Positions 1 through 9,211 of a stretch of 64,000 nucleotides of DNA are shown here, piece after piece; position 1 is the first letter of the stretch, and each line of letters begins with the position of its first letter. The stretch is from Thalassobacter stenotrophicus (lineage in GTDB: Bacteria; Pseudomonadota; Alphaproteobacteria; Rhodobacterales; Rhodobacteraceae), in the NCBI RefSeq assembly GCF_001458315.1, contig NZ_CYRX01000031.1, positions 124,001-188,000 on the forward strand, written 5' to 3'. The notes beneath the pieces are model-generated. The model was not told the DNA's origin. It saw only the letters and a program-made list of their open reading frames with translations, and did no database searches. The translations under genes were made by a program, and so were the position numbers.

Positions 1-456
<456 letters not shown>

Positions 457-477
457 GCGCGGGCACTTGTACCGTTA

Positions 478-504
478 CATGACGCGGCCTAGGGTCGCGT
501 CATG
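478..504. promoter_or_regulatory. 9-bp perfect inverted repeat covering the start codon of the DMT transporter gene
   Basis: CATGACGCG (478-486) and CGCGTCATG (496-504) are perfectly complementary across a 9-base loop. The right arm contains the ATG (502-504) of the next gene and the loop carries its likely AGGG ribosome-binding site. There is no T-run, so it is a poor intrinsic terminator for eno. It could be an RNA hairpin limiting translation or a protein operator; function is inferred. Confidence 0.5.
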
Positions 505-1401
505 ACCCACCTACCCGCTCCATCGCTCGACCGGCCCATGTTGGGCATCGCGTTCATGCTTGGCTTTTGCCTCATGGCGCCACTGGGGGACGGGATGGTC
601 AAGGCTTTGGCCGGGACGTTCCCAATTTTGATGCTGGTGTTCGTGCGAACCACGACACAAACCGTATTGCTGGCCCCACTTGTTGCCCGCAATCTAGCTT
701 CGCTACACCTCTCCTCCCGGCTTTGGCGCCTAACGCTGCTGCGTGCGTGCCTGTACATCCTCGGGATTTGGGCGATGTTCGCCTCTCTCACCTATCTGCC
801 GCTAGCCGATGCCATCGCGATTGCGTTTGTAATGCCGTTCATCTTGCTTTTGCTTGGGCATTTCGTGCTGGGCGAAGAGGTCGGGCCGCACCGCATGGGG
901 GCCTGCGCAGTCGGATTTATGGGCACATTGATGGTGATCCAGCCAAGCTTTGCAAACGTCGGCTGGCCCGCGATGCTGCCGCTGGTCGTCGCGGTGGTCT
1001 TTGCGCTGTTTATGTTGGTCACACGTCAGATTTCCAAGGAAATTGACCCAATCACATTGCAGGCCATCAATGGCGCGCAGGCAAGCGTTCTGGTTGGTGC
1101 TGCGGTCCTACTCACAGGGGCACAGAGCACATGGCCTATACCCCAAGGCGCTGATATATTGTGGCTTTTTGCCCTTGGCGCGTTGGGCACTTTGGGGCAC
1201 CTGTGCATGACGTGGTCCTTGCGCTTGGCCCCGGCCTCCACGCTTGCCCCTATGCAATACCTCGAAATTCCGGTTGCAACCATCATCGGGTTCGCCGCCT
1301 TTGGTGACCTGCCCAACGGCCTTGCGGCTGTCGGGATCTGCGTCACAGTCCTGACCGGTCTCTACATCATTTTGCGCGAAAACAAGGGGAGGTCTGCATG
1401 A
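502..1401 (+). CDS. DMT-superfamily (EamA-type) transporter
   Basis: Integral inner-membrane protein of 299 aa made of two EamA repeats of about five transmembrane helices each, the usual size of the 10-TM drug/metabolite transporter superfamily. Hydrophobic helices start at LGIAFMLGFCLMAPLGDGMV and end with GICVTVLTGLYIILRE. Substrate cannot be told from sequence; relatives export amino acids, metabolites or drugs. The ATG at 502 has AGGG seven bases upstream but is inside a hairpin. The stop overlaps the next gene by four bases (ATGA), suggesting co-translation with the cupin protein. Confidence 0.88.
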   Translation: MTHLPAPSLDRPMLGIAFMLGFCLMAPLGDGMVKALAGTFPILMLVFVRTTTQTVLLAPLVARNLASLHLSSRLWRLTLLRACLYILGIWAMFASLTYLPLADAIAIAFVMPFILLLLGHFVLGEEVGPHRMGACAVGFMGTLMVIQPSFANVGWPAMLPLVVAVVFALFMLVTRQISKEIDPITLQAINGAQASVLVGAAVLLTGAQSTWPIPQGADILWLFALGALGTLGHLCMTWSLRLAPASTLAPMQYLEIPVATIIGFAAFGDLPNGLAAVGICVTVLTGLYIILRENKGRSA

Positions 1402-1841
1402 CCGCCGATCAGATCATCGCAACACTCAACCTACAGCCCCACCCCGAGGGCGGCCATTATCGCGAAACATGGAAGGCCGATGCCACAGATGGTGAACGTC
1501 CTGCGGGTACGGCGATTTACTTTCTATTAAAGGCGGGCGAACACAGCCATTGGCACCGGGTCGATGCGGATGAGATGTGGTTTTGGTACGCAGGCCATCC
1601 GTTGGAGCTACGCGTATCGGACGATGACGCAGGCCCCGCCAAGGTGAACCTTTTAGGCCCTGACATTTCGCAAATGCAGCCCCAAGCGCTTGTGCCCAAA
1701 GACGCGTGGCAAGCGGCTCGCCTGCCAAAGGATGCACCCATGGACGCTTGGACTTTGGTCAGTTGCACCGTCACACCGGGCTTTCAATTTGAGGGCTTCA
1801 CCCTCGCAGAGCCGGGATTTGACATCCCCGACGCGGTCTAG
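1398..1841 (+). CDS. Cupin protein of the DUF985 family
   Basis: 147-aa single-domain protein of the DUF985/cupin-5 family. Recognisable features are the N-terminal HPEGGHYRETW, the beta-strand GTAIYFLLKAGEHSHWHRVDADEMWFWYAG split by the cupin His residues, and the C-terminal CTVTPGFQFEGFTLA. Cupins of this family bind sugar-nucleotide-like ligands or act on small acids, but its reaction is unknown. GGGGAGG lies five bases before the ATG, which overlaps the transporter stop. The 3' end overlaps the convergent HNH gene by four bases. Confidence 0.85.
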   Translation: MTADQIIATLNLQPHPEGGHYRETWKADATDGERPAGTAIYFLLKAGEHSHWHRVDADEMWFWYAGHPLELRVSDDDAGPAKVNLLGPDISQMQPQALVPKDAWQAARLPKDAPMDAWTLVSCTVTPGFQFEGFTLAEPGFDIPDAV

Positions 1842-2479
1842 GCGTCTAGCTCGGCGTCCCAGTACAGATAATCCATCCAGCTTTCGTGCAAATAATTGGG
1901 TGGAAACTTTCGACCCAAGTTCATCAACTCGGCACTTGCAGGCTGACGCGGCGCACGGCGCAGGCTAAACCCGCATTGCTTCAATGACTTGGAGCCCTTT
2001 CTTAAATTGCACCGAGAGCATGAAGCCACCACATTCTCCCACGAGGTCACCCCACCACTGGCCCGAGGCACCACGTGATCAAACGTCAAATCCCCCTTCG
2101 AGGAGCAATACTGACAGGTGAATTCATCGCGCAGAAACAGGTTAAACCGAGTAAATGCTACGCGTTTTTGCGGTTTTACATAGTCCTTAAGAACCACAAC
2201 CGAGGGCACGCGTATTTCCGTCGTGGGGCTGCGCACGGTGTGATCGTACTCAGCCACAATATCCACCCGATCCAAGAACGCCGCCTTCACCGCGTCTTGC
2301 CACGGCCAAAGGCTGAGCGGCAGGTAGCTCAGCGGCCGGTAATCCGCGTTCAGCACAAGCGCCGGATAGTGTTTCAGTGTTTGGGGGTCGCGTAAAAACG
2401 CGGTTTTAAAATCATCGCCCGTCGGGGGCGTGGGATGCGTTGGGGGGGTAATCCCAACGTCGTTTGGTCGTGCGTCCAT
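1838..2479 (-). CDS. HNH endonuclease
   Basis: 213-aa HNH-family nuclease. The central region holds the zinc-binding C-x2-C (CQYC), the catalytic DHVVPRASGG, and the second C-x2-C followed by NLRKG (SCSRCNLRKG), the standard beta-beta-alpha metal fold. It has an N-terminal domain with LNADYRPLSYLPLSLWPW typical of the family that is widespread in alphaproteobacteria. The biological substrate is unknown; it is not next to a methylase, so a restriction role is not supported. The start at 2479 was chosen over an upstream one because GGAG lies eight bases before it. The promoter region has a 10-bp inverted repeat. Confidence 0.88.
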   Translation of the reverse strand: MDARPNDVGITPPTHPTPPTGDDFKTAFLRDPQTLKHYPALVLNADYRPLSYLPLSLWPWQDAVKAAFLDRVDIVAEYDHTVRSPTTEIRVPSVVVLKDYVKPQKRVAFTRFNLFLRDEFTCQYCSSKGDLTFDHVVPRASGGVTSWENVVASCSRCNLRKGSKSLKQCGFSLRRAPRQPASAELMNLGRKFPPNYLHESWMDYLYWDAELDA

Positions 2480-2548
2480 CAAAGACTCCGTCCTCGCTCC
2501 GTATGCCGCAGTGGCCACCAGAGCGGGAGCCCCGCCCCAGCAACTTTC

Positions 2549-2592
2549 ACTATATATGGCGGCTGCCATCTGGCAAGACCCTAGATGGCAGC
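2549..2592 (-). promoter_or_regulatory. Predicted promoter and overlapping inverted repeat of the HNH endonuclease gene
   Basis: On the minus strand TTGCCA (2576-2571) and TATAGT (2554-2549) are 16 bases apart and look like -35 and -10 boxes. The perfect 10-bp inverted repeat GCTGCCATCT (2562-2571) / AGATGGCAGC (2583-2592) overlaps the -35 box and spacer, so a bound repressor would block polymerase. Promoter call is by eye. Confidence 0.5.
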
Positions 2593-2635
2593 TTCCAAGA
2601 GTGTCATACGAAGACGATGTAACGGGCGCGTGACG

Positions 2636-3304
2636 CTATTCCAGTCCCAACACGGACCGCATAAAAGCAAGCGAAACGCTTAGCCCATCGGGCGCAATCC
2701 CGTGGCCTGTGCCCTTTTGAACGTGGGCAAAGACTTTCTCCCACCCCGCCTCTTGCAACGCTTCGGCGGCTTTGGGCAGGCTTTCGACCGGAACCACATC
2801 GTCGGCGTCGCCGTGAACAAGCATTACCGGGGGGCGTGATACGACCTCTTCGGCTAGGCTTTCTGGCTCTAGCAAACGGCCCGAAAACGCGACAACGCCC
2901 GCAAAGGCCTCGGCCCGGCGTGGGGCAACGTGCAACGCCATCATCGTCCCTTGGCTAAAGCCAAAGAGAACCGTTTGCGCCGGGGTCACGCCGTGTTCCG
3001 CCATCAGATCATCAAGAAACGCGTTCAGGTCATCCACCGCGAGCATCATGCCCTTGCGCGATTCCTCCTCGGAGGAGCCATCAATCCACGGAATGGGAAA
3101 CCATTGAAATCCCATAGGGTTCGCCACAGACCGCTCTGGCGCGTTGGGCGCGGCAAAGGCTGTGTCCGGCAGGTGTTCAGCCAGTGGATCGGCCAGCCCC
3201 AACAAATCTGGGCCATCTGCGCCGTATCCATGCAGAAAAACCACAAGGTTCTTGGTCGTCCCCGACTGGGGCGCGCGGCTTTGGTGATCGAGCGTGCGTG
3301 TCAT
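2636..3304 (-). CDS. Alpha/beta hydrolase, carboxylesterase/phospholipase family
   Basis: 222-aa cytosolic serine hydrolase of the lysophospholipase/carboxylesterase (YpfH-like) family. The oxyanion segment VVFLHGYGADG is near residue 22, the nucleophile elbow GFSQG places the catalytic Ser at 117, the acid is Asp168 in HGDADDVVP and the His is 201 in GTGHG. Likely hydrolyses short-chain esters or lysophospholipids; the physiological substrate is unknown. The ATG overlaps the stop of the upstream AlkA-type gene by four bases, so it is probably the last gene of the cbiD-cobK-alkA transcript. Confidence 0.88.
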   Translation of the reverse strand: MTRTLDHQSRAPQSGTTKNLVVFLHGYGADGPDLLGLADPLAEHLPDTAFAAPNAPERSVANPMGFQWFPIPWIDGSSEEESRKGMMLAVDDLNAFLDDLMAEHGVTPAQTVLFGFSQGTMMALHVAPRRAEAFAGVVAFSGRLLEPESLAEEVVSRPPVMLVHGDADDVVPVESLPKAAEALQEAGWEKVFAHVQKGTGHGIAPDGLSVSLAFMRSVLGLE

Positions 3305-3936
3305 CGGGTCCCTTCCCTTGATTTAGCCACCCCGTAGTAGGCCCAAAGAACGCGGGCTGCAACGGCGCGCCACGGGGCCCAAGCCTCGGACATGGCGCGG
3401 ATCTCTTTTTCCTTTGGGCGCGTGTCTAGATTGTACAAAATCCGCACGCCTTCTTGGAGGGCAAGGTCACCCGGCGCAAAGACATCCGCACGCCCCAGCG
3501 CAAACATCGCGTATATTTCCGCGGTCCAACGCCCGATGCCGGACACTTGGGTCAATTCCTCAATCACCGCCTCGGTTGGGGCGTCGCGCAACGCCTTAAA
3601 ATCGATCCGCGCCTCGGCAAGTGCCCGGGCATAGCGGATTTTCTGAGCCGATAGCCCACATACGCGCAGATCCTCATCTGTCGCCCACATGATTTTGCGT
3701 GGGCCTGTCAGTTTAGCGGCCTTCATCCGCCCCCAAATCGCATCCGCCGCCGCAACCGAGATTTGTTGGCTCACAATGGCATCGAGTAACGGCGCAAATC
3801 CGTCAGGCTTGCGGCGCAACGGCAGCGGCCCGGTTTGGGTCAGCGCATAGGCCATGCGCGGGCACGCAGCCGCCAACGCCATGGCACCTTCCGCTACACA
3901 TTCCGGCGTCTCGATGATCCGTTCGTTATGAGGCAT
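3301..3936 (-). CDS. DNA-3-methyladenine glycosylase II (AlkA family)
   Basis: 211-aa HhH-GPD DNA glycosylase that excises alkylated purines in base-excision repair. The helix-hairpin-helix is VSGIGRWTAEIYAMFALGR, followed by the catalytic Asp in FAPGDLALQEG; the preceding AIVSQQISVAAADAIW segment is typical of the AlkA branch. It lacks the extra N-terminal domain of E. coli AlkA, as most alphaproteobacterial homologues do, and has no C-terminal Fe-S cysteines. The ATG at 3936 (MPHNERI) was preferred to an upstream one that runs through cobK; it overlaps cobK by 11 bases. Placement inside a cobalamin operon is odd but common for compact operons. Confidence 0.88.
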   Translation of the reverse strand: MPHNERIIETPECVAEGAMALAAACPRMAYALTQTGPLPLRRKPDGFAPLLDAIVSQQISVAAADAIWGRMKAAKLTGPRKIMWATDEDLRVCGLSAQKIRYARALAEARIDFKALRDAPTEAVIEELTQVSGIGRWTAEIYAMFALGRADVFAPGDLALQEGVRILYNLDTRPKEKEIRAMSEAWAPWRAVAARVLWAYYGVAKSREGTR

Positions 3937-4651
3937 GGGCTTTGACAAAACTTTCGGCTGTATCGAGGGATGTCGTGACCGGCGCATCCGGAACGGGTGG
4001 CCGAGACAGCAAAATGACCGGCAATCCAAGGGTGCGCGCGGCGTCCAGTTTGGCGTAACCCATAGGGCCCCCTGAGTTTTTTGCGATCATGTGCGTGATA
4101 CCGTGCCGTTGCAAAAGCGCGACCTCAACTTGCGGATCATTGGAGGGCAGCCCCACGATCACCCCGCCTTTTGGCCAGGGCGCGGGACCTGTATCATCAA
4201 CGCGTCGAAGCCAGATCGTATGTGCGTGCAAGGCTTTGGTGTGATCAGCACTTTGCCCCCCGGTTGCAAGAAAGATGGTGCTGTTGGTCGGGAGGATGGC
4301 CGCCGCGTCCGCGAGGGTAGCCACCTCTTGCCATTGATCGCCCGATTGCGGCTGCCAAGCAGGGCGCAACAGGCGCAGATACGGTACGGCCATTTCACCA
4401 CAAATAGCAGAGGCCCGCTGCGACATCTTCGCGGCGTAAGGGTGTGTCGCGTCAATAACTGCGGTGACACCTTCATCTTTTAGAAAGGACCGGAACCCAT
4501 CGGCCCCGCCAAAACCACCTATCCTTGTGGGGACACCGTAGGGTTTAGGTTTCCGCGTTACACCCGCAAGTGACGCAATCACCGCAAGCCCGGTGAGCCG
4601 CTGGCTCAGCGCGCGCGCCTCACCCGTCCCCCCCAACAGTAACACCGTCAT
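3926..4651 (-). CDS. cobK: Precorrin-6A reductase
   Basis: 241-aa NAD(P)H-dependent reductase of the corrin ring path to cobalamin (precorrin-6A to dihydro-precorrin-6). The N-terminal nucleotide-binding motif LLLGGTGEARAL, the VIDATHPYAA signature and the C-terminal IAKNSGG followed by KLDAA are characteristic of CobK/CbiJ. The start ATG overlaps the cbiD stop by four bases, and its end overlaps the glycosylase gene. Neighbouring CbiD, CobA and CobB confirm the pathway. Confidence 0.94.
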   Translation of the reverse strand: MTVLLLGGTGEARALSQRLTGLAVIASLAGVTRKPKPYGVPTRIGGFGGADGFRSFLKDEGVTAVIDATHPYAAKMSQRASAICGEMAVPYLRLLRPAWQPQSGDQWQEVATLADAAAILPTNSTIFLATGGQSADHTKALHAHTIWLRRVDDTGPAPWPKGGVIVGLPSNDPQVEVALLQRHGITHMIAKNSGGPMGYAKLDAARTLGLPVILLSRPPVPDAPVTTSLDTAESFVKAHAS

Positions 4652-5685
4652 GCAGCGCGCCCAATGATGGTGCCCGCACGGTCGATGATAATTGTATCAA
4701 CTTTAATATCAGTGTCTTGCAAAGTGATCTTCACCTGATTGAGTGCCCTATGCGCAACCGCTTCCGCAAGGTTGGGCCCCACACGGGTGTAGGCCTCAAG
4801 CGCGGTGTTGCAGTCCGTCAGATCCTGCCCAACCCAAGAAGATAGCGCGCCAAGGTCAACCTGAGACCGGCCCGAGTGCAAATCCATCGCGCCTTGGGCC
4901 AGTTTGCACATTTTGCCAATGCCCCCGCCAATCGTCAGACGCGGAACCGGGTGGCGCCGCAAATATTTTAGCAGCCCCCCCGCGAAATCCCCCATGTCCA
5001 GCATCGCGTGATCCGGCAGGCCATGTACCCCCTGCACGATCCGCTCAGACGTGGCACCGGTGCAGCCCGCAACATGGGGCAGCCCACTGGCTCGCGCCAC
5101 GTCGATCCCACGGTGGATCGAGGCGATCCACGCCGCACAGGAAAACGGGCGCACAACACCTGTGGTGCCCAAAATTGATAAACCACCCTCAATCCCAAGG
5201 CGCGGGTTCCATGTCTTGAGGGCCAGTTCCGCGCCGCCAATCACGCTCACAGTGATCTCAACATCAGGGGTTCGGTCGTACGCCACGGCAAGCGCCACGA
5301 CTTCTTCTTCCATCATCTTGCGCGGTACGGGGTTAATTGCGGGTTCACCCACGGCAATTGGCAGCCCCGGTTTGGTCACCAGCCCCACGCCCGCACCCGC
5401 GCGAAACACCACGCCGCCTGCACTGGGCCGGACGGTCACGCGGACCTCGGCACCGTGGGTCACGTCGGGGTCGTCGCCTGCATCTTTGATGATCCCGGCC
5501 TCGGCCTGATCAGATGAACAACGACCGCCAACCACCTCAAATTCTGGGTTTTCTCCCTTGGGCAGAATGACCGAAACCTGCCCCGGCACGGTACCCGCCC
5601 ACAGGCCCATCAACGCGGCCTTCGTAGCCGCGGTGGCGCAGGTGCCAGTGGTCCACCCCCGGCGTAATGTGACAGCATCAGTCAT
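4648..5685 (-). CDS. cbiD: Cobalt-precorrin-5B (C1)-methyltransferase
   Basis: 345-aa SAM-dependent methylase that adds the C-1 methyl group during corrin contraction. Recognisable by the N-terminal LRRGWTTGTCATAATKAALM, the central GVGLVTKPGLPIAVGEPAINPVPR split region, and the STTGVVRPFS-like GTTGVVRPFSCAAW with a Gly/Ala-rich downstream part. CbiD belongs to the anaerobic/early-cobalt route, yet it is coupled here to cobK, normally assigned to the aerobic route; CbiD probably substitutes for CobF. It is the first gene of the minus-strand operon and is divergent from cobA. Confidence 0.94.
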   Translation of the reverse strand: MTDAVTLRRGWTTGTCATAATKAALMGLWAGTVPGQVSVILPKGENPEFEVVGGRCSSDQAEAGIIKDAGDDPDVTHGAEVRVTVRPSAGGVVFRAGAGVGLVTKPGLPIAVGEPAINPVPRKMMEEEVVALAVAYDRTPDVEITVSVIGGAELALKTWNPRLGIEGGLSILGTTGVVRPFSCAAWIASIHRGIDVARASGLPHVAGCTGATSERIVQGVHGLPDHAMLDMGDFAGGLLKYLRRHPVPRLTIGGGIGKMCKLAQGAMDLHSGRSQVDLGALSSWVGQDLTDCNTALEAYTRVGPNLAEAVAHRALNQVKITLQDTDIKVDTIIIDRAGTIIGRAA

Positions 5686-5782
5686 GCCGGCACCCTAGCG
5701 ACACGTGGATGCGTCGCCAATGGGCAAAGGCTTGTCGTCAGCGCATCTTTTCGCCGCGCTAAAGAACAGGCATAAGCGCGGC

Positions 5783-6634
5783 ATGAACGACTCTGTTTCC
5801 TTTCCGGGCGGTAACTGGCCCGAGATGCGTACTGGCTGGGTGTGGCTATGTGGTGCTGGCCCGGGTGATCCCGGCCTGATGACGCTGCACGGTCTGAACG
5901 CGCTGCGTCAGGCTGATGTTATCGTGTATGACGCACTTGTGGGCGACCGCCTGTTAGAATGGGCCCCGCAAGCCGAGCATATCTATGCAGGCAAGCGCGG
6001 CGGCAAGCCTTCGTCCAAGCAGCGCGATATTTCGCTCCGCTTGGTTGAGCTGGCGCGCGCGGGCAAGCGGGTCTTGCGGCTCAAGGGGGGCGATCCGTTT
6101 GTATTTGGCCGTGGCGGCGAAGAGGCTCAGACCCTTGTGCAGCATGGCATCCCGATCCGCATCATTCCCGGCATAACCGCGGGCGTGGGCGGCTTGGCCT
6201 ATGCGGGCATCCCCGTCACCCACCGAGACGTTAACCAATCTGTGACCTTTGTCACCGGACATGACGCCAGTGGAAACACGCCGTGCGGCTTAGATTGGGC
6301 CGCAATCGGCCGCGGCAGTGAGGTCATCGTGATCTACATGGGCATCAAACATATCGCCCAGATCACCGAGGCCATCATCGCTGGCGGCAGGCATCCGGAC
6401 GAACCCGTGGCCGTGGTGCGCTACGCCACCCACGAGACCCAAGAAGTGCTCGAAACCACGCTTTCGCGCGCAGCGGCGGACGTCGAGGCCAGCGGCATGG
6501 GCGCACCTGCGATCATCTGCGTAGGCCGCGCCGTTAGCCTGCGCCAAGCCCTCGACTGGCAGGCCATGGCCGCCGGAGAGGCCCCGCGCAGCCTGGACCC
6601 ATTGGACCGTGGGCGCCCGGCAGAAGTGTCGTGA
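5783..6634 (+). CDS. cobA: Uroporphyrinogen-III C-methyltransferase
   Basis: 283-aa SUMT that methylates uroporphyrinogen III at C-2 and C-7 to precorrin-2, the entry into cobalamin. Motifs: VWLCGAGPGDPGLMTLHG near residue 20, YDALVG, RLKGGDPFVFGRGGEE, and IPGITAGVGGLAYAGIPVTHR, all diagnostic. The ATG at 5783 was chosen because the family begins just before the GAGPGDP loop; the region upstream is the divergent cbiD promoter. The stop overlaps the GTG of cobB. A second SUMT domain lies in cysG at 35886, so corrin and sirohaem synthesis have separate enzymes. Confidence 0.94.
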   Translation: MNDSVSFPGGNWPEMRTGWVWLCGAGPGDPGLMTLHGLNALRQADVIVYDALVGDRLLEWAPQAEHIYAGKRGGKPSSKQRDISLRLVELARAGKRVLRLKGGDPFVFGRGGEEAQTLVQHGIPIRIIPGITAGVGGLAYAGIPVTHRDVNQSVTFVTGHDASGNTPCGLDWAAIGRGSEVIVIYMGIKHIAQITEAIIAGGRHPDEPVAVVRYATHETQEVLETTLSRAAADVEASGMGAPAIICVGRAVSLRQALDWQAMAAGEAPRSLDPLDRGRPAEVS

Positions 6635-7902
6635 AAGGCCTGATCCTCGCCGCACCCACCTCTGGATCCGGCAAAACGACGGTCACGCTGGGGCTGTTGC
6701 GCGCGCTGAGCGAAGCTGGCGTCAACGTCAGAGGCGCAAAATCTGGCCCCGATTACATTGATCCCCGCTTTCATGAGGCCGCCTGCGGGCGGCCTTGTAT
6801 GTCTTTGGACGCATGGGCCATGGGCCCCGAACAATTGCGTGCGCTTGCCACCAAAGGCACACCAGAGCTTTTGCTGGTCGAAGGCGCGATGGGCCTATTT
6901 GACGGGGCGCCCCCGGCCGGAAGGGGATCCACCGCAGACCTCGCCCGAACCCTCGGCCTGCCCGTCGTCTTGGTCGTGGATGCCGGGCGCATGGCCCATT
7001 CCATCGCGCCTTTGGTGGCCGGTTTTGCGAACTTTCACCCAGAGGTTACGATTGCCGGTGTGATCCTTAACCGCGTTGGCTCCCCCCGGCATACTGGGAT
7101 GTTACGGGCTGCCCTTGAGCCGCTTGGCATACCGGTCCTCGGTGCGGTCCCACGCGTGCGCGGGCTTGAACACCCGGACCGACATTTGGGACTTGTGCAG
7201 GCGCAAGAGCGGCCGGACCTAGACGCATTCCTCGATCGCGCAGGCGACACGCTTGCCCTAACGGTTGATCTAGACAAGCTGCATGACCTAGCAGCGCCCA
7301 TCGCAACAGCACCCACACCGCAGCCCGCCAAGCCCCCTGCGCAGCGGATTGCATTGGCCTCGGACGCGGCGTTTGATTTCGCCTATCCGCACCTTTTGGA
7401 CGCATGGCGCGCCGCAGGGGCACAAGTGATCCCGTTTTCGCCGCTTGCGGATCAGGCTGTGCCAGAATGTGATCTGGTCTACCTGCCCGGCGGCTACCCT
7501 GAATTGCACGCAGGCAAGCTGGCGGCGAGTGCCGTGTTTCTTCATTCGCTGCGGCGGGCCAGTGAAACCGCGCAGATCTATGGCGAATGCGGCGGCTACA
7601 TGGTGCTAGGTCAGACCTTGGTTGATGCAACGGGCACTCCCCACGCCATGGCCGGCCTGTTGAACCTAGAAACCAGTTTTTCGACCCGAAAACTGCACCT
7701 CGGCTACCGCCGATTGCACGCAGATCACGGCGCCTTTCCCGGCGCATGGACAGGCCACGAATTTCACTACGCCACGACCGTCAGGGCAAAAGGTGAGCCG
7801 TTGTTCACCGCCCAAGACGCTGAGGGCACCAAATTATCCCCGATGGGTCTGCGCGATGGCGCGGTCAGCGGGTCATTTGCACATTTGATCGCACCACTGT
7901 GA
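6631..7902 (+). CDS. cobB: Cobyrinic acid a,c-diamide synthase
   Basis: 423-aa glutamine- and ATP-dependent amidotransferase that amidates the a and c carboxylates of (hydrogeno)byrinic acid. The N-terminal DTBS-like domain starts with the P-loop APTSGSGKTTVTLGL and has SGPDYIDPRFHE; the C-terminal type-I glutamine amidotransferase domain contains LPGGYPELHA and the nucleophile region IYGECGGYMVLG (Cys). It begins with GTG overlapping the cobA stop (GTGA), indicating translational coupling. Size fits the family (430-460 aa). Confidence 0.94.
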   Translation: MKGLILAAPTSGSGKTTVTLGLLRALSEAGVNVRGAKSGPDYIDPRFHEAACGRPCMSLDAWAMGPEQLRALATKGTPELLLVEGAMGLFDGAPPAGRGSTADLARTLGLPVVLVVDAGRMAHSIAPLVAGFANFHPEVTIAGVILNRVGSPRHTGMLRAALEPLGIPVLGAVPRVRGLEHPDRHLGLVQAQERPDLDAFLDRAGDTLALTVDLDKLHDLAAPIATAPTPQPAKPPAQRIALASDAAFDFAYPHLLDAWRAAGAQVIPFSPLADQAVPECDLVYLPGGYPELHAGKLAASAVFLHSLRRASETAQIYGECGGYMVLGQTLVDATGTPHAMAGLLNLETSFSTRKLHLGYRRLHADHGAFPGAWTGHEFHYATTVRAKGEPLFTAQDAEGTKLSPMGLRDGAVSGSFAHLIAPL

Positions 7903-7944
7903 CCCGCGCTGGACGCGGTGCTGGGCAGACTGTAGGACAAGAGC

Positions 7945-9165
7945 ATGACAGCAATCGTTGATTCGTCGACAAACGACGCCCGCGCCAAACGCAATGTAAT
8001 CGTCTTGGTCATGGCCCAAGCGATTTTGGGCGCTCAGATGCCTATGCTCTTTGTGGTGGGCGGTTTGGCGGGCCTGACGATTGCGCCTTCCCCGCTGCTG
8101 GCCACGCTGCCGATTTCGCTGATTGTGTTTGGCTCAATGACCACAGCGCCGTGGATTTCACCGCTTATGCAGCGGATGGGCCGACAGGTTGGTTTTGTGA
8201 TCGGCGCGCTTGGCGGGGCCGCTGGCGGGCTGATTTGTGCGGCGGCACTTTACCTAGATAGCTTCGCGCTGTTCCTGATGGGCAGCTACTCCACCGGCAT
8301 TTATATGTCCGCGCAAGGGTTCTACCGCTTTGCCGCGGCTGATGGTGCATCGGATGCCTATCGGCCCAAAGCGATTTCCTACGTGATGGCAGGCGGCCTT
8401 GTGGCGGCTCTGTTGGGGCCGCAGCTGGTCAAGGTCACGAACGAAGCGTTTATTTATCCGTTCTTGGGCACATATCTCGCGGCGGCCGTTCTGAACATTG
8501 TTGGTATGTCGCTGTTTTGGTTCCTAGACATGCCAAAACCTGCGCCTGTTGCCGCCAACGCCCCAAAAGGCCGCACGAGGATGGAGCTGTTGCGCGACCC
8601 TGCCGTTTTGGTCGCGATCATCTGTGGGATGGTAACCTATTCACTGATGAACCTCATCATGACCTCGACGCCATTGGCCGTCGTGGGCTGCGGCTTTACG
8701 ACCGGCGATGCGGCGGACATTGTGTCCGCTCATGTGATCGCGATGTTCGCGCCGTCGTTCTTTACCGGGCATTTGATCGCGCGCTTCGGCGCGAGCAAGG
8801 TCGTGTCCGTAGGCCTGTTGGCACTTGGCCTTGCAGGTGTGGTCGCGATCGCAGGTGTGGATTTGTTCAACTTTTACGGCGCGTTGGTATTGCTCGGGCT
8901 TGGTTGGAACTTTGGCTTCATCGGCGCAACCGCCATGTTAACGGCGAACCACGCACCAGAGGAGCGCGGCACTGCGCAAGGTTTGAACGATTTGATCGTG
9001 TTCGGGTTCGTTACACTGGCCTCGCTCAGCTCGGGCGGATTGGTGAACTCGGGGGCTGATATGGTCGCGGGCTGGACAGCCGTAAACATCGCGATGGTGC
9101 CGTTTTTGACGCTTGCCGGGGCGGCTTTGATCTGGCTTCGCTTGAGGCCTCTGGAAGTCGCCTAA
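7945..9165 (+). CDS. MFS transporter
   Basis: 406-aa membrane protein with twelve predicted helices, of the major facilitator superfamily. The loop after helix 2 has LMQRMGRQVGFVIGALGG, a variant of the MFS A-motif, and the second half repeats the pattern at LIARFGASKVVSVGLLALGL. Substrate is unknown. It follows cobB by 42 bases with AGGA upstream of the ATG, so it may share the cob transcript, but nothing in the sequence shows that it carries a corrinoid. Confidence 0.86.
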   Translation: MTAIVDSSTNDARAKRNVIVLVMAQAILGAQMPMLFVVGGLAGLTIAPSPLLATLPISLIVFGSMTTAPWISPLMQRMGRQVGFVIGALGGAAGGLICAAALYLDSFALFLMGSYSTGIYMSAQGFYRFAAADGASDAYRPKAISYVMAGGLVAALLGPQLVKVTNEAFIYPFLGTYLAAAVLNIVGMSLFWFLDMPKPAPVAANAPKGRTRMELLRDPAVLVAIICGMVTYSLMNLIMTSTPLAVVGCGFTTGDAADIVSAHVIAMFAPSFFTGHLIARFGASKVVSVGLLALGLAGVVAIAGVDLFNFYGALVLLGLGWNFGFIGATAMLTANHAPEERGTAQGLNDLIVFGFVTLASLSSGGLVNSGADMVAGWTAVNIAMVPFLTLAGAALIWLRLRPLEVA

Positions 9166-9211
9166 GACGTTTTTCTTTGATCGCGATGCGATGCGCGCCT
9201 GCGGCGCTTAT

